A DNA stretch of 64,000 nucleotides from Eretmocerus hayati (Eukaryota; Arthropoda; Insecta; Hymenoptera; Aphelinidae): assembly GCA_029851415.1 (NCBI GenBank), contig CM056742.1, positions 155,563,121-155,627,120 of the forward strand, in the 5' to 3' direction. The notes beneath the pieces are model-generated. The model made no database searches. It saw only the letters and a list, made by a program, of their open reading frames with translations, and had not been told where the DNA came from. The translations under genes were made by a program, and so were the position numbers. The stretch's first letter is position 1. Every line of letters starts with the position of its first letter. Shown here in pieces: positions 11,400 to 23,439 of the stretch.

Positions 11400-14300
11400 C
11401 AAGTCAAAATACTTTTTATAAAATTCCTCAAGGACCGCTCCTTAAAACATGCGTATACTCCAACAAACAACTGTCATTAATTAACATATAGTTGGGTATT
11501 ACCGTGAAATTTTACACGGGTCGTTCCGTTTCGATTGACGCGCAAGTCGCAAAGTACTCCATTCGAATTCTCTTACGCGTATTTTGTTAAAAAAATTGCA
11601 TGGGACTAGCGTTTTAGATCGATCCACGCACACTTGCCATTACCATTTTTCACGATTAATGAGGGTCAAAATGTCAGTTCCACGTACTCTTCCAAAGCGT
11701 GTAAGTTTTCGGGATAGAATTCATACAAATGAAGGCACCACGAGTGAAATTTACCCCAAATTCATAATAAAAATTTATAAATGCGTCGAACTTTGCAGTT
11801 TCTGAACGTGAATTCGAGTACCACTGGTATTTCATCTCAACATTCTCTGAGCTATTAACGTTCGATTTTAAATAATGCTTTCAGCGATTTGATGATAAAT
11901 TTCTTCAACAATTTCATCAACAGTTCTTCAGCAATCAAATTAAAATCACCCAGAGTATCGATTGACATTTGATAATCATGTATACATTTTTGCTGACCCG
12001 AAATAATCCTAAATCGCAACTTGGACATGTTCTATCTACTAACATGAAATGAGACGGTCTTCCAAAATCTGTGATCAATAACCGACTGATAATTCGTTTT
12101 CGGAAAATGAAAAGTCACAGGTAATTATTTTAGAGAATATCAATGTTCCAAGCCTTCGTGATGGTACATGATGATTGGTAATCAAATGTTTAATTGAAAG
12201 AAAAATCGACGAAAAGCATTCGATAGAGCTGCAGGTTGTTTACAAAAAAAATTTGAATGAATGAACTTCGTCCTGACTAAACGACGATTGGCGCTCTTGA
12301 TCAAGACTTTGAATAAATGCGATGATATGAGAGACTGTTAGAAGTCGTTAGTAGCTCTTGCTTTTTTACGCGATATCCATCTTTGTGAGAAATAGTTCAT
12401 CTCGTGGACTATTTTTAGCAGACGATATTGATATCTCTCTCACGAGGCACGTGTCTGATTAGGTGAAATTGCTTTGACCTCTGTTGAAATCTCGTGACTG
12501 ATAAAACTGAACCTTGGAAAGAGTCAGAAATACTTTATGTTTGCATGAAAAATCGTTTGATTTCGCGTCATGGTGCTTACCTATCTAGGTATATATAGGA
12601 CGAGATATCGTGTTTTTTTTGAGTTATTGATCCGCAACGGAATGATGTGAGGTTCGAATCAATTAACTGTTTCATTTTTCTCCAGAGATGTATTTCGTGT
12701 AGAAGACCCCCTCGGTGCAATGCGAGCTAAAATTTCACATCTGGTGAGAAATACTCGGAGAAATACTAATAAGTGAAGGCAATGAACTTCTTTTGTGAAA
12801 GACATAACTATATAGATCGGCGTGAAATTATCAAACTTCGAGGTCATATTTTCAAACCAGTTCATGCACGAGCCTCCATGAACATGAAATGGGAACCAAT
12901 AACGGCTCAATGAAGTCAATATTTGTCAATTTGATGAGCCGATAAAGATATAAGTTCAGCAAATTATCGATCCTAGATACACTTATTCTCCTACAATATT
13001 CATTGATAATAATGTCAATTTCAATATACGCTTTTATTCCACTTGCCCGATCAAATTTTTTTGCCCCTAGATTCCTATATATCTACATAGTCGGAATTTT
13101 TTTAATTTCCATTTCTAGCGTGCACGCGCATGTGCAAACTCGTCATAAGTATCAAACAAGAAGTCACGGGTAGTTTTGAATGATCAGTCGACGTATCAAC
13201 GCGATTGCACAATCAATGCAATGCTTGTTTTTGTCTAATAGGTATAACTGCTGCATTTCATGAGTGCGTGATTCGCGACGGAATGATCGCGCCACGTCCA
13301 AACGCGAGATAGTCCTATATCCATTATTATATTTGTGCACTCGTTTTGTGAAGAAAATCGTTTTCCGCACGTGTGTTGTGTATTAAGAAATTTTTTAAGG
13401 CAATTTCCTCAGTACAAATTTCTGTCCTCTGTACACAATGTCAAATTTTACAGCGTCTCTTGGCGCAATACATAAAAGCGTATCTCAAAAATTCTTTTCA
13501 ACTCTTACTTTTATACTTGCGCTGCATGAGCTTATTATGTAGTTCGATACTAAAATACTCAAGGTGCATTGACTCGAAAATATAATACAGTACCCTGCAC
13601 AAAATGGAAAACTGATGATCCTTCAGCTAAAACAGTGATAGATCTTATGGGCTCGGGTCTAACACAATTTCACAAAAAAGCATTTGGAAGATGACAAAGA
13701 TGTCTCTTAAATTATATTTTTTGGGAATGATCCTGATGATGCTAATTTCATGCCGGGGGAGGGGGGAGGAGATTGTTGCAAATTTGGATAGGTTTTTCAG
13801 TAAGGCAATTTGTCGATTTTTGTATATCTCCAAGTATGACTAAAGGATAGAAGCAAAGTATTTCGGATAATTTTCTGGAAGCCGAGGTATAGAGACAGAA
13901 GTCGGGAATTCGGTTATACGAAAGCCAAATTTCTTCACAAGACAACAATTTCACAATTACCATCAGATGGATTTTAAGCATTTTGTCAGGAGCTGACTGT
14001 CAAATATTTTCTTCTTTATATGCGACTTCTGTTCTGATTATTGACTACTGCAGAAGTTCTGAGTTGACTATATTATCCAAAACCACAAATGCAAAAATAA
14101 CTATTCGGTGCCGTATAATATAAGTTGAGCCAAAATTCATACTCGGACAAAAATATAAATCACAAGATGTCTAGCTGATCTTCATGTTGTCTATTTTTTT
14201 CCCTAATACAAGAGCTCATTTTGCATCGGGCGCTATCATTAAGTAGAGGCAGTATAAATCCCAAAAAGCACGCTTGATGTATAAAAGCCGCATAATAAAT

Positions 14301-16980
14301 TGCGTAATGTATATTTTTGCACGTCGAGCACTGTACAAAACAAGTTCGAATCACTTGTCTCACTTATGTATCATACGACCTCGCGTATTCAAAAGGTTTC
14401 TCTCTGTCATGATCTCCTGGTATCCAAGCAAGGCATCTGACGTAAGAATTGACGACGAGTAACGCGTGCACGTGTATACTTCTACACGTATCTTATTTTA
14501 TCTTACACGGCCAAAACATTGCTTCAGAGTTCTCTCAGATATTGTATACCCATCGTGACTTTCCGCCGTGTATAATATCGCGTGGAACATAATACATTAC
14601 ATGCACGCGGAAATGAGCGGTGAAATAAGTAGATTTGCTCTGTGTATTTCTGATTTCGATATAGTGGTTTTTGGTGAAAAAATTATAAACTAGGATAGAA
14701 CTACAAATCGAATATTGATTTCGTAGAGTAGAGATATTTTTGCATTCAAGAGATGAAAAAGTTTCAAAGCTACTTGTAAAAATGTACGACTATGTAATTG
14801 CCTGAGGGTGGATTAGCCTGTCCGCCTATATACATCAACGGTGAAATGATCGGTGATTTTCTTTGTACCAAACTTTCGAACCTATTCAAAATCATTCGTG
14901 GATTTGAAAAACTTTTTTCAATGGATACCATCTGTACACCCACTCTTACATATCTGCCAACTCGTCTGACAATCTGCACGTGGACGATTCCATTCGTGAA
15001 TGTCAGTCAGTGATCAAATTATATATGTATAAGTATGTTATCGAACTGAGGTTAGAGAGGACAAGTGCAATGGCGCGCGGATCAAGCAGAAAACATATAT
15101 ATATATATATCTATAACAGAGACATAACCTGATACATATGCAGCTGATGCTGATGCCCTGTTACTCGCTCCTTCCATTTGGAAAGTAAAGCCACTCTTGA
15201 AAACCCGTCCTCGCTTCGAACCAAGCATCTATCTATTATACAAGCATTGGGATCCCTTTCCCCAAAGTCTGATATATATATACTTTGCCTCTCACAATGT
15301 ACGCGCCTCTGTGGGGCTCTGAGAAGCACACCAGAGTAGCCTGAAGCATCAGTCCGATATATGTATAACCAACGTATAGAGCAAGTATAGTATTATAGAC
15401 ACGAGGCTCATCGTCGTTGCGCAGTGATGGTCTAAAGCCAAATGAGCTCTTGGGGGGAGGAGGGGGGTATAGTTGTGATGACGGGGGTATGAGGATTGGG
15501 GGTAGCCATGGAAACGCCCCCCTTCAACTTTAACCACCCACGCGATATCGATCCGACTATATGCCACCCAAAAGCACCCCCACTGGGCATCGTGGATTTT
15601 CTATGTATGTGTATATATTGCTTCAACATAGTAATATAGAATGTCGAATCTATCTCTGTCTGTGTATATTATGATCGGTAGGAGTGTTTGCGTGCGGTTT
15701 CCTCGATTTTCGTGCTTATACGCATGCAGCATCAGGTGTGATAACGTGGTCCAAAGATTCTAATGTATGACACTGATGACAAATTTTTGCTTCGATCGAG
15801 ACTAGTATTATGGTTTTCTGGTTTTACAGAAACTAATCCTTTTTATTTGACACCTGGACGTTAACACGATAGCTTATAGAAACAGTGCAAAAATTGATGG
15901 GGTGACAGAATGATGACAAGAATGAGGGATGTGAGTAACAGATATTTCATGATCTAAGAGAGCCTGATGAATGAATTATGTGTTATGTCTTATGAATTGT
16001 GAGACAAAACTGCTACTGTCCTTTGCAATCTTCAATGAGACAGGACCCTTCGGTTGATGTGGCATAGATGCTACTGTAGATTCACAAGTTTTTATTCCAG
16101 ATCGGAATTACATCATAGCAAAAACTACCCATGCGCGATCCACAGTCCACATGTGAGAAAGTCACATAACATTACCCCGTAAGTTAACCGAAAATTAAAA
16201 AATTGACACGTGGAACCGAATCCGCGCAAGTAAATTTTCATCAGGATTTATACACGTGAACCACGCTTACCCCCCTCCCCCCTATTTTTCGATTTTTCCC
16301 GTTGATTCCCAAGTGAAACATTTTTAAAACAAGATTGATTCGTTAATTTTTCCATGATCTTACGAGTAACTTTGGAATTTATCAAGGGTCCAAGGATGTC
16401 GGAAATGTTACCATTGTTATAAGTGTTTTCAAGTCTTTCTTTCCTTCGATACTTTGGAAATAAACTTATTGGACGGTGGGAATGTCTCAAAATGGATATC
16501 ATAGCACTATGAATCTAAGGAATAAATTTCCACTATCTTTGGTTACAATTCATCTTGGTTACGACTCCGACAGACTGGTCTTAATTTAATCCAGCAAGGT
16601 AATCAAACTATGACGGGAAAATTAGACATTTTATGTAGAATGAATTATTGGCACGCGGGATACTGAATTTGAAAATTTGCAGGTTAACAAAAGGCCTCGC
16701 GACCTATTGCATACTTGCCCTTGTTATGCATTGTTAATGTGGCCTAATGTGACCCCTCAAGATTTCGTCACAACCACTGATCTTGGAACCATAATTTTTA
16801 ACCATTGAATCAATCCCAGCAGGATCTAAAGCAGTTAACCGAAGTAGTCTTCGAATAAAATTTCAAGATATGTATTACTGGTCTAACACTCGTGTAAGTT
16901 TTGATTGTCAATCTTGATTTCATGCCCAATAATATCTAACCTCTCTGAGAGGTCATGCATGATAGAGGGTGGCATCACTC
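11400..16980. other. Long non-coding stretch
   Basis: No recognisable gene. Visible items are an (AT)n run at about 15095-15112, a G-run cluster at 15451-15510, another at 13754-13772, and a 86-residue minus-strand ORF at 12659-12919 whose composition is protein-like but matches nothing I recognise. Confidence 0.35.
15451..15510 (+). other. Clustered G-runs (G-quadruplex-capable)
   Basis: Runs of G6, G6, G5 and G5 occur within about 60 bp, separated by short linkers (one about 14 nt). This satisfies a loose G-quadruplex pattern on the + strand. No associated gene is visible. Confidence 0.45.
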
Positions 16981-16990
16981 GCTTACAAGC

Positions 16991-17807
16991 ACCGTCAAAT
17001 TGGGTAATTTTGGCACGTTTTCGGTGCTTTTCATTTTGTTTGGCCTGGCATTCCACCATACATTGACCAACCCCACTTCTATTAGTAGTCAATCGAAAGC
17101 TTGCAGTCTCAACTTTCGATTGACGGGCTACAAAGTTCAATTTGGGTGTCTGAGCTGGAGCTATTAGCAGTAGACCCCGATGGGGCAACTTTGGTACACT
17201 TACAGAATATCTCAATTCTACCCACCATCATGCAAGTGAATTGATTTTAACCGTTCAGAAGTCTCGTTCTGAACTGTTTAAAACATTTTATAACCTCATA
17301 GGCAATCACTCGACTCAAGATGAGTTGAAAAGAAGCAGTCATAGGAAGGTGTTCTGAAGTTACCCTATCATCATGCTTCTTACCTCTAGAGTGGGGTAAC
17401 TTTGGTACGTTTTTCCATGTTTTTTTCCGGTTTTTCATGCATTAAAATTCCGAATGCCTCAAATACCCCAATTTCACGATGGTTTCCTCAATATGGTGAT
17501 ATATGAGATGGAAATGTAGCATTATACACCCGTAGTTCGTATTCCGGAACACTTCTTGCGAGGTATACTAACTCGACCACTCGCGTATCGGTGCTAAATC
17601 AACTTTTTTGAAAAAAACTTCGATAAACGACTACAATCACCCACGCGCGATCTACTGTGGCTCACATTGTTTACGTGTGTGTCAAGAAGAGAGTACAGGT
17701 TTCAAAGCGATAGAATCTCTCACCTTGCTGAATGCAGCTTTGAAAGTCGTTTTTCAGGAGTGTACCAAAGTTGCACCCACTGTACCAAAGTTACCCAGTT
17801 TGACGGT
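16991..17807. mobile_element. TIR element, 817 bp, 'GGTAACTTTGGTAC' type
   Basis: The left end ACCGTCAAATTGGGTAATTT and right end AACCTGGG-type reverse complement (ending CCCAGTTTGACGGT at 17807) form terminal inverted repeats. Internally the word GGGGCAACTTTGGTAC or GGGGTAACTTTGGTAC appears at about 17183 and 17393, with two reverse copies at about 17760-17795. ORFs inside are short and unrecognised, so it is likely non-autonomous. No clear target duplication. Confidence 0.6.
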
Positions 17808-18149
17808 AATGAAAACAGTACTGCAGTACTTCCGATGAATCAGTCGTGTTTAGCGAGCAAAAACAAAGTCTGCGGCTTTACTTTTTTGAGGAATACCCAG
17901 ATTGTTTTATCGGAGGAGCACACGATAGTCCACTTGCTTGGAGCTACTCCTTGAGTGCGATCATTCAGTCATGATCGAACTTTCTTACAGAGTCGAAAAC
18001 CCCGATATTTTTCAGCTCTCCTATTTAGAAGTGAATGTTGACCATATTGAATGTTTTTGGAAAGTCAATAGCCACCGTAAAAGTGACCGCACGTTGACTC
18101 GCCGCCCGCCACAGAAATTCCCCCGCATGTCGATTTTAAATTTCGGTCT

Positions 18150-18330
18150 AGACCGAGGCGTCTAGTGATTAGAAATTTTCGCAAGTGTATGCGTTGATTC
18201 GAGATTCCAGGGTCCTTAGCAACGTCAGCCCGAACTGTGGAATGATGAACCAACGCGTGGGACGCGTGGAATGGTGATCTACGCGCGGGAATAACTAGTC
18301 ACTAGACGTCCTAACCTAAACGACCAAAAT
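18150..18330 (-). repeat. Dispersed repeat family C, copy 1
   Basis: In reverse complement this reads with AGGACGTCTAGTGAC, CCACGCGTTGGTTC, GGGCTGACGTTGCTAAGGA and AATCAACGCAT in order. The same order of blocks appears forward at 22014-22188. Its ends show a CTAGTGA/TCACTAG inverted pair (GCGTCTAGTGA near 18159 and TCACTAGACG near 18300), suggesting a MITE. Confidence 0.6.
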
Positions 18331-18441
18331 TAAGAACCGACTTGCTGTCCGAATGAGCTCTTGTGGGATTTGTTTGGGCGATTACATTTCTACCTTGGAT
18401 CGGAAATGTTCCAGTTCAAAATAAAGAGTCAATGATGTGAA

Positions 18442-18510
18442 TCAAAACCGGCGGCAAAACGTTCCCGAATCTTATCGGGTTGTCGTCAGGTCAAATGACC
18501 GAATAGCAAA
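18442..18510 (-). ncRNA. Hammerhead-like motif, divergent type
   Basis: On the minus strand the sequence reads TTGAC, CTGACGA, CAA, then a stem CCCGA/TCGGG with a six-base loop, then AACGTTTT. CTGACGA fits the hammerhead CUGANGA core and the following hairpin sits where stem II belongs. However, the post-stem bases are AAC rather than a clear GAAA unless one stem pair is given up, and no proper cleavage triplet is evident. It may be a relic or just a similar hairpin. Confidence 0.25.
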
Positions 18511-21493
18511 TGCCTCTATATACAGATAGATTGGATTGGCTCGATAACATCTTCCGGTGTCACGTACTGTCGAAATAGAAGCGATTAATATCCGGCGATA
18601 TTCGAACAATCGGTCTATCATCTCTCAAAGGTGAAGGCTGAAATCATAATCGAGGGACTCGCCAAGCTTTCGATGTCAAATAATTCAAGAGGAGTATTTT
18701 CTCACGAAGTGGAAATTGCGGATCACAATCATATAATACTGGTGGTCGAAGAGACTATTGGCGACTTTCACCGAATTGTTTTGGGATCTATTTCGAGAGT
18801 TTTATTGTGATAGCTACTTGGAGACTACTCATGAAAACTGCGCAGAAGAGCGACCTCAGGAAATACCATTTCGAAACTCCCGAGGTGTTGAAAGGTTTGT
18901 ACCAAGAACCCAAGAGTAAGCACGGATTCAGGGAATCCCCAGTAATTTGTCCAAAAAATGCATAAGGTTATTCAATGGAAAATCCCTCAAACATTTTCTT
19001 TGGTAAGGACATGTTGAATCGGGAAAGTCTAGTAACTTGGGCTTCATTATTTCTTATCTTTACAGACGTCAAGTGGATGGAGGTTCGGTATTTTGCCCAC
19101 GCGGGTGCCTTGATATAACCTCAACTCAAATCATACTGCATAAAGTATCAACTTCTAGGTCCGACGGGGTGGGATGTAAGTTCCACCCTAAATGTTCGTA
19201 CTTCGATAGTGGTAACTGAATAGTTCGAAAATATACTTTGCGGCACGTTTGTGTCGGGATCATTAAAATTTCGCATTCCATTGCAGTCATATCAACTTCG
19301 GTCACAATCCGTGCGATGGTCTCGCTGCATGCGCATGGCGCTCTAGTCGGGCCTTTTCGGGTACGTGGAATATTTTGTATTCATTACAGTATATTCCGGA
19401 TGATTGATTCACACCTCCAAAGCTGTTGAACCTTGCAATATTTACCCTCGCAATGATCACATGTCAAATCCTTGTAAAAGTCAAGTATATTTCTTGCTCT
19501 GAAAAAATATTGCTCCAGTGTCAGCCAAGTGATATGAAAATTGTGATTCAAAGAGCCGCAGAAAATTGCTGTATTCTAAGTATCATGCTCGAAATGGATG
19601 CAAACACCCATAAAGATAAGCACTAAAGAGCTTGAATCAGGATAATAGAAGTTTTGATTATTTGCACAAAAGAAAATGACTCGAAATCACTTTTGATTTA
19701 GATTTATATTCATAACTCACACTTTGGTAACGCCAGTTAAGGCTGGATCAGATATAACAGAAGATGGAAAAAATCACATGGTTAGATTTTGTCGATTCCC
19801 GAGGTGAAGAGAAACATCGACTCCCACCAGCACCAAGTTAGATTTTGGTGGAAAATTGATTCAAAATGATCTAAGTAACAATCAGATCCATCGAAAGATT
19901 CGATCGACTGTTTTGTAGACGTTTCTATTGCCATTATTGATCGGTAAAGAACTGACTGACAATGGAACCTGAAAGGGTGTCAAGAATATACAATGACCAC
20001 CGTCAATCTTTGATGTTGGCGAACAGTCGTTTATAATCCAGTCTATAGCAGCCTTTTCGGATTTCCGTGACCAACTCTATGCATCTTATGCTTTACACGT
20101 CAAAAAGTGCTCATCTTGGTCGTTTTTGCATTTATAAGAGATGTATGAGTTGAAACAGGGCCAACGTGAACACTTTTCACTGAATAGTTTTCACGAAACA
20201 TGAGTCCAAAGTGAGATTTCACGGGCATAAAATGAAAGGCTGTTGAAGACCAGACTACTTCACCAGGCTGATAGAATCAGTGCCGAATGCAATATAAGAA
20301 TAAATCTGAAGGACGAGAATCGATATTCGGAAAAATTTCATTATAAAACCGTTAGCTTTGCAGTCGTTCGGATATCTGGTATAGCATAATCGAGAGAATA
20401 ATCATGTATCTCAACAAAGAAACTTGAGCTCTTCACCTTGTTCTGATGCAAAGTCAGCAGAAAACTAAGAGGCTTCAATCGTATTAACATATTTCACCAA
20501 GCAAGTATATAGATATGTATCGGAATCGAATCGCTGCATCAGTAGTGTGAGGCAGAGAAAAGAGAGCCCTCAGGCACGTATATATGCGAGTAAAATCAGA
20601 ATCGCAAAGTGGAGAAATTTCGAGGCTATATGTCGGAGCTCTTTATAAATATCCACATATGTATTTTGCTCGTTCAAAAATCTCACACGAAACGAAGAAC
20701 TCGACTGGATGACCAAGAGAGCCGATGCTGCTTATTTTGCGGTCGCAAAGTAAAGTGCATGCAGCCGCCTCACGCGAGACTTGCCACTCTCGCCTGTGGC
20801 GGTGCATTCCTTTTTTTGCGAACGCCACGTTCGCTCACCGGGGAATTCGGGTTTTATGGCTCTCGACTCGTGGCAACGGCAGCACCATACTCATATATAT
20901 AGATACACACACTAAATACTTACATTCAGTAAAAGAGGCAGAGTGTGCGCGAGTTGAGAAAAAGACAAGCGCAATCTGGGACCGTTCTTCAAAAACCAGA
21001 GTAAATTAACAAGGATTTAGAAGAAGCGTTAAAGACCCTAGGAATCACATCACTGAGAAAAAAAACTTCTGACGGATTTGCATCGTTAGATCGTTATGAT
21101 AAAATGACTAACTTTATCGCGATCTCAAGAGTCATTTCGGTGATATAGGTGACATCTATCTTGAAGAAGTAATCTCTTATCACTGTTCCGGAATCTTCTA
21201 ATAGCATCTGCTCACATTAGTGTAAAAATCCAGAATTTTTGGAGTGGACTTTAGATTTCCAGTCTTGGCCCCGGAGATGAAACATAATTTTAATTCAAAA
21301 ATTTTCTAAATCGATGCTCTTAAGGTACCAGAAAATTGTGTCCAATGATGAGGCCGCTCCAGTGACAAGTTAGTCACTAAGCACTATAAGTCCCCACTAC
21401 CATCAGCCCTGAGGACCATGGCAATGCGCGGATTTATTTACCCATTGACGAAGATTGTTCAAGAGAAGAGTTTTGTGATAAGTCCAAATACCA
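18511..21493. other. Long non-coding stretch
   Basis: No recognisable gene. Around 20530-20960 the sequence is richer in CpG with TATATA words and two overlapping ORFs (20609-20902, 20725-21009) that show no identifiable domain. Confidence 0.35.
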
Positions 21494-21977
21494 TCATGTC
21501 ATTAGGAGAATTTGCAAGTTTTCCTGCACTTCATCAATGCATGAGTTTGTTACGCATCCAGATACCATTCTCTCAATATATGATTCATGATTTGTTGGTG
21601 CCTCAACCCCGGTTGTGAGGATTCCGCAGAATTCGCCTGGGAGGTTTTGCACCAAACTCAAGAACAGGGGTGGTTGCATTCCATAATTGACATAAATCAC
21701 ATTCAGATTCAGCCGAGTTGTACAATTCACGAAAAGAATTTTCCGAACGCCTGACGATGTGTTCGACTCGATTTTCTTGTACTTGCTCCCGTACAGCTTG
21801 CAATGCTGTTGTGAAATATTCAACGTAGTATGAAAGCGGCTGCGCAATAAGTTCTGGGTCATTTCGGCGCATCTCACGATATTTTATGATGAATGTATTC
21901 AATTGAATGAATAGCATTTCTAGTCGTTGTATAATGCAAATGCGATTCAGGAAAGATCTCGATCGAGAGCATCTCAA
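21494..21977 (-). CDS. Unrecognised coding-like segment, frameshifted
   Basis: A 124-residue frame (21603-21977) is rich in charged residues and looks helical: LTTALQ-like and VREQVQENRVEHIVRRSENS stretches, then SECDLCQLWN. A second frame continues to 21494, with YIERMVSGCVTNSC. The two overlap around 21600, consistent with one interrupted coding region or an exon boundary. I recognise no domain. It may be an exon of a host gene or a transposon-derived ORF; composition is the only support. Confidence 0.25.
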
Positions 21978-22013
21978 TTTGAGTTACCAGCAGAGCAATT
22001 CTAAATTTCGGTT

Positions 22014-22188
22014 GTCTAGGTTAAGATAGGACTTATAGCAGCTAAGAATTTCCACGATTCCACGCGATCCCACCTCAGATCCCACGCGTTGATTCGTGAT
22101 TTCACGATCCGGGCCTACACCGCTAAGGATCACGGAACTGCGAATCGACGCATAAAATCACTGGGATTTTAAGCCACTAGACGTCTAC
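22014..22188 (+). repeat. Dispersed repeat family C, copy 2
   Basis: Contains CCACGCGTTGATTC, GGGCCTACACCGCTAAGGA, AATCGACGCAT and the terminal CACTAGACGTC, matching copy 1 (18150-18330) in inverse orientation. A CACTAGACGTC end recurs in both copies. Confidence 0.6.
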
Positions 22189-22609
22189 ATATATAAATGA
22201 GTTCGATCCAAATGACGACAGGAACTGACATCGGGAATTGATTTGTGATCCAAAATAGCGATCAAATTCTTTTGAATCAAAATGAAAGCTACTCCTTTTT
22301 ACGAATTATACACAAGACTATTCATAAAATAAGCTGCATGCTGAAAGCTGGGATATTTACGAGTCTTGTGGTCGCTTAGAAGGGACACTCTGTGACTAAT
22401 GTCAACTTGAATCGATTTCATTCCATTTTTCCCATTACCAGCAACACAGTACCTCATTTTCAAGTCAATGGTGATGGTTGGAGTGAATTGAAGAGGAACC
22501 TAAGTAAAATCAAAATAGATAGAACCAAATGAAGAGATGGTGAGAAAGATGAGATTAATCAACAAAAATTGATTCAAATCCATGACATTATCCACAGTCC
22601 TAATACATT

Positions 22610-23430
22610 ACAAATCGGAATAAAACATCAGCTATATATTTACAGATTTCGTGAGCCAGCCACAATTATATTATGGAAGAAACCTTAGAAAGAGTCGAAA
22701 AAATAAAATAAAATAAAAATAAAATAATGTATGAAGTAAAGAGAACTTCCCAACTGCTTCTTCCAATTTCTGTGAATACGAATTGAGCATCGGGGTGACT
22801 TTTTCCCCTCCCACAAACTGACGAACTCCCGATAAGCAGCTTCACCTGCTTGCTCAGAACATAGCTCCAAGCTGACATTCCCGTCAGTAGTTGTATAGGG
22901 ATCGCGTAAGGTGGCAAAGAAGCACACATATTCCCGAAGTTTGGAGGATATCAAAGTGTTTGTATCTTGTGGAAGTTCATCTACCAAACTACTCGACTTA
23001 CCAAACTTCTCGACTTATTAAGGTCACGAATCACGAAATTTAGTCGGGAGACGGAGATCAGTTGAAAACTAGCATCTGGACTGGCCAAGAATTTACTTAG
23101 ATGCCTCCAAACTCTCGAGAATCTTGAGAATTCGTGGACTTTTTCGTCACCTTACACAAATCCTTAACTATTTGATGGGAATGGCACCTTAGAATTATGG
23201 TCTGAGCAAACATATAAATCTACTCATTGGAAGTTCCTCAGGTTTCGCGAGAGGAAGAAGTCACCCCATTGCCCACTTTGTACCCGTGGAAGTTGGAAGA
23301 AGCAGTTGTGAAATTCTCCTCGCTTCATATATTATTTTATTCTTTCGACTCTTTCCGACGTTTCTTTCATTGTGGAATTTTGGCTGGATCACGGAATCTG
23401 TAAACTGTTTTATTTTACGAATTGAATTAT
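22610..23430. repeat. Inverted duplication around a coding-like segment
   Basis: The segment 22610-22866, read on the minus strand, matches 23195-23430 read on the plus strand: TCTGAGCAA, GAAGAAGTCACCCC / GAAAAAGTCACCCC, TGGAAGAAGCAGTTG, TTTATTTT and CGACTCTTTC blocks in the same order. The arms are separated by about 330 bp. Both arms encode a similar peptide ending K(K)SP.C...WKKQL. One reads into a stop, the other carries small indels. Confidence 0.65.
22685..22987 (-). pseudogene. Unrecognised coding-like fragment (KKSP...WKKQL)
   Basis: A 100-residue minus-strand frame begins MVDELPQDTNTLISS and passes through LELCSEQAGEAAYREF and EGKKSPRCSIRIHRN to WKKQL, then loses protein character in a poly-(ATTTT) tract. 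The plus-strand copy at 23196-23309 gives SEQ...FRERKKSPHCPLCTRGS and WKKQL followed by a stop. Two copies of the same peptide imply a once-coding sequence with a C-terminal Cys-rich end. Family unknown. Confidence 0.35.
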
Positions 23431-23439
23431 TCAGATCAA

